DNA from: an uncultured Ruminococcus sp.
GTDB taxonomy: Bacteria > Bacillota > Clostridia > Oscillospirales > Ruminococcaceae
Assembly: GCA_937898375.1 (NCBI GenBank)
Contig: CALEJX010000455.1
Span: 1 to 12,982, forward strand
Direction of reading: 5' to 3'
DNA length: 12,982 nucleotides
This document shows, one piece after another, positions 12,645 through 12,982 of this stretch. The first letter of the stretch is position 1. Every line of letters begins with the position of its first letter. The notes under the pieces are model-generated. The model was not told the DNA's origin and did no database searches. It worked only from the letters and a program-made list of their open reading frames with translations. The position numbers were made by a program, and so were the translations under genes.

Positions 12645-12982
12645 TCTTTTTCTCCTCGCCGTCTTTTCTTACGATATCACGGATTATGTATCTAGGCCGC
12701 TGTTTTATCTCCTCGTATATCTTTGAGAGATAAAATCCTATTATTCCAAGGCTGAACATTATTATACTCGATGTAAGAAGCTGTAGGATTATGACAGTTG
12801 AAAAGCCTACTGCCGAAGCACCTATAAGCTTTTTGATAAGGGTGTGAAGTCCAAGTATCACCGAGAATATGAACGTTATAACGCCGCATATTGTCACTAT
12901 CTGCAAAGGCGCAGAGGTGAAAGAGGTTATGCTGTTTATGGCGAATTTAAAAAGCCCCTTTACAGACCACTTTGACTCGCCT
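12631..12982 (-). CDS. C-terminal part of a GtrB/CsbB-type polyprenyl-phosphate glycosyltransferase (gene runs off the window)
   Basis: This is the last 116 codons of a family-2 glycosyltransferase. The reading frame stays open to the right edge, starting GESKWSVKGLFKFAINSITS, then two membrane helices (about LQIVTICGVITFIFSVILGL and VIILQLLTSSIIMFSLGIIG). It ends with the diagnostic YLSKIYEEIKQRPRYIIRD segment of GtrB/CsbB/dolichol-phosphate-mannose synthase-like enzymes, which attach a sugar to undecaprenyl phosphate on the cytoplasmic face. The catalytic domain lies outside the window. An internal TTG at 12906 is not a real start, since the family sequence continues upstream. It overlaps yfhO by 14 bases, forming a sugar-loading plus sugar-transfer pair. 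Confidence 0.92.
   Translation of the reverse strand, partial: GESKWSVKGLFKFAINSITSFTSAPLQIVTICGVITFIFSVILGLHTLIKKLIGASAVGFSTVIILQLLTSSIIMFSLGIIGFYLSKIYEEIKQRPRYIIRDIVRKDGEEKKNGKD

Noticed and set aside
12631..12906. Stand-alone 91-aa membrane protein starting at 12906
   Set aside because: The same frame stays open to the window edge and the upstream residues match the GtrB/CsbB family, so it is the end of a longer glycosyltransferase.
1..12982. CRISPR array, tRNA, rRNA, phage or transposase genes
   Set aside because: No regularly spaced repeats, cloverleaf-like sequences, rRNA signatures or recombinase/transposase motifs were seen on either strand.

Overview
The window looks like ordinary chromosome from a low-to-mid GC Gram-positive anaerobe of class Clostridia, most likely an Oscillospiraceae/Ruminococcus-type gut or rumen bacterium. 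This is inferred from strong GGAGG-type Shine-Dalgarno (SD) sites, near-consensus sigma-A promoters with 17-base spacers, short U-tailed terminators, TTG and GTG starts, and the gene families present (MepA-like MATE, FliB, YfhO, a small NrdD-like protein). I see no phage, insertion sequence, CRISPR array, rRNA or tRNA.

Layout, left to right. (1) 1-54: the first 18 codons of a leftward gene, with its own promoter. (2) 181-1491, leftward: a MATE efflux pump. Its roughly 100-base leader has two competing folds and ends in a 16-bp terminator, and it fits a guanidine-IV (mepA-motif) riboswitch. A LysR-type regulator (1810-2736) is transcribed divergently from it. (3) 2824-3306, leftward: a YfcE/MJ0936-type phosphodiesterase. 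(4) 3389-4457, rightward: three small uncharacterised proteins that look like one operon; the last two use TTG starts, and the third overlaps the second. (5) 4454-5557, leftward: a FliB-type Cys-rich protein whose stop codon interlocks with that of the preceding operon. (6) 5662-6594, leftward: a lipoprotein. Its mRNA is predicted to begin exactly at a 67-bp near-perfect palindrome. (7) 6969-8239, rightward: a membrane-anchored SH3b protein, a terminator, and a YgjP-type zinc peptidase. (8) 8376-8666, rightward: a 96-aa cysteine-free protein resembling the C-terminal glycyl-radical segment of anaerobic ribonucleotide reductase. (9) 8742-9563, leftward: a four-helix membrane protein with a C-terminal zinc ribbon. 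(10) 9696-12982, leftward: YfhO, preceded by and overlapping the C-terminus of a GtrB/CsbB-type glycosyltransferase that runs off the window.

Functional links. GtrB/CsbB plus YfhO forms a recognisable two-gene surface-glycosylation module: a sugar is loaded onto a lipid carrier inside the cell and transferred to an envelope polymer outside. The riboswitch and MATE pump form a self-contained ligand-export unit. The remaining genes appear to be independent single-gene or short-operon units, each fenced by its own promoter and terminator. The items most worth following are the riboswitch candidate, the stand-alone NrdD-tail protein, the palindrome at a transcription start, and the three-gene cassette of unknown function.
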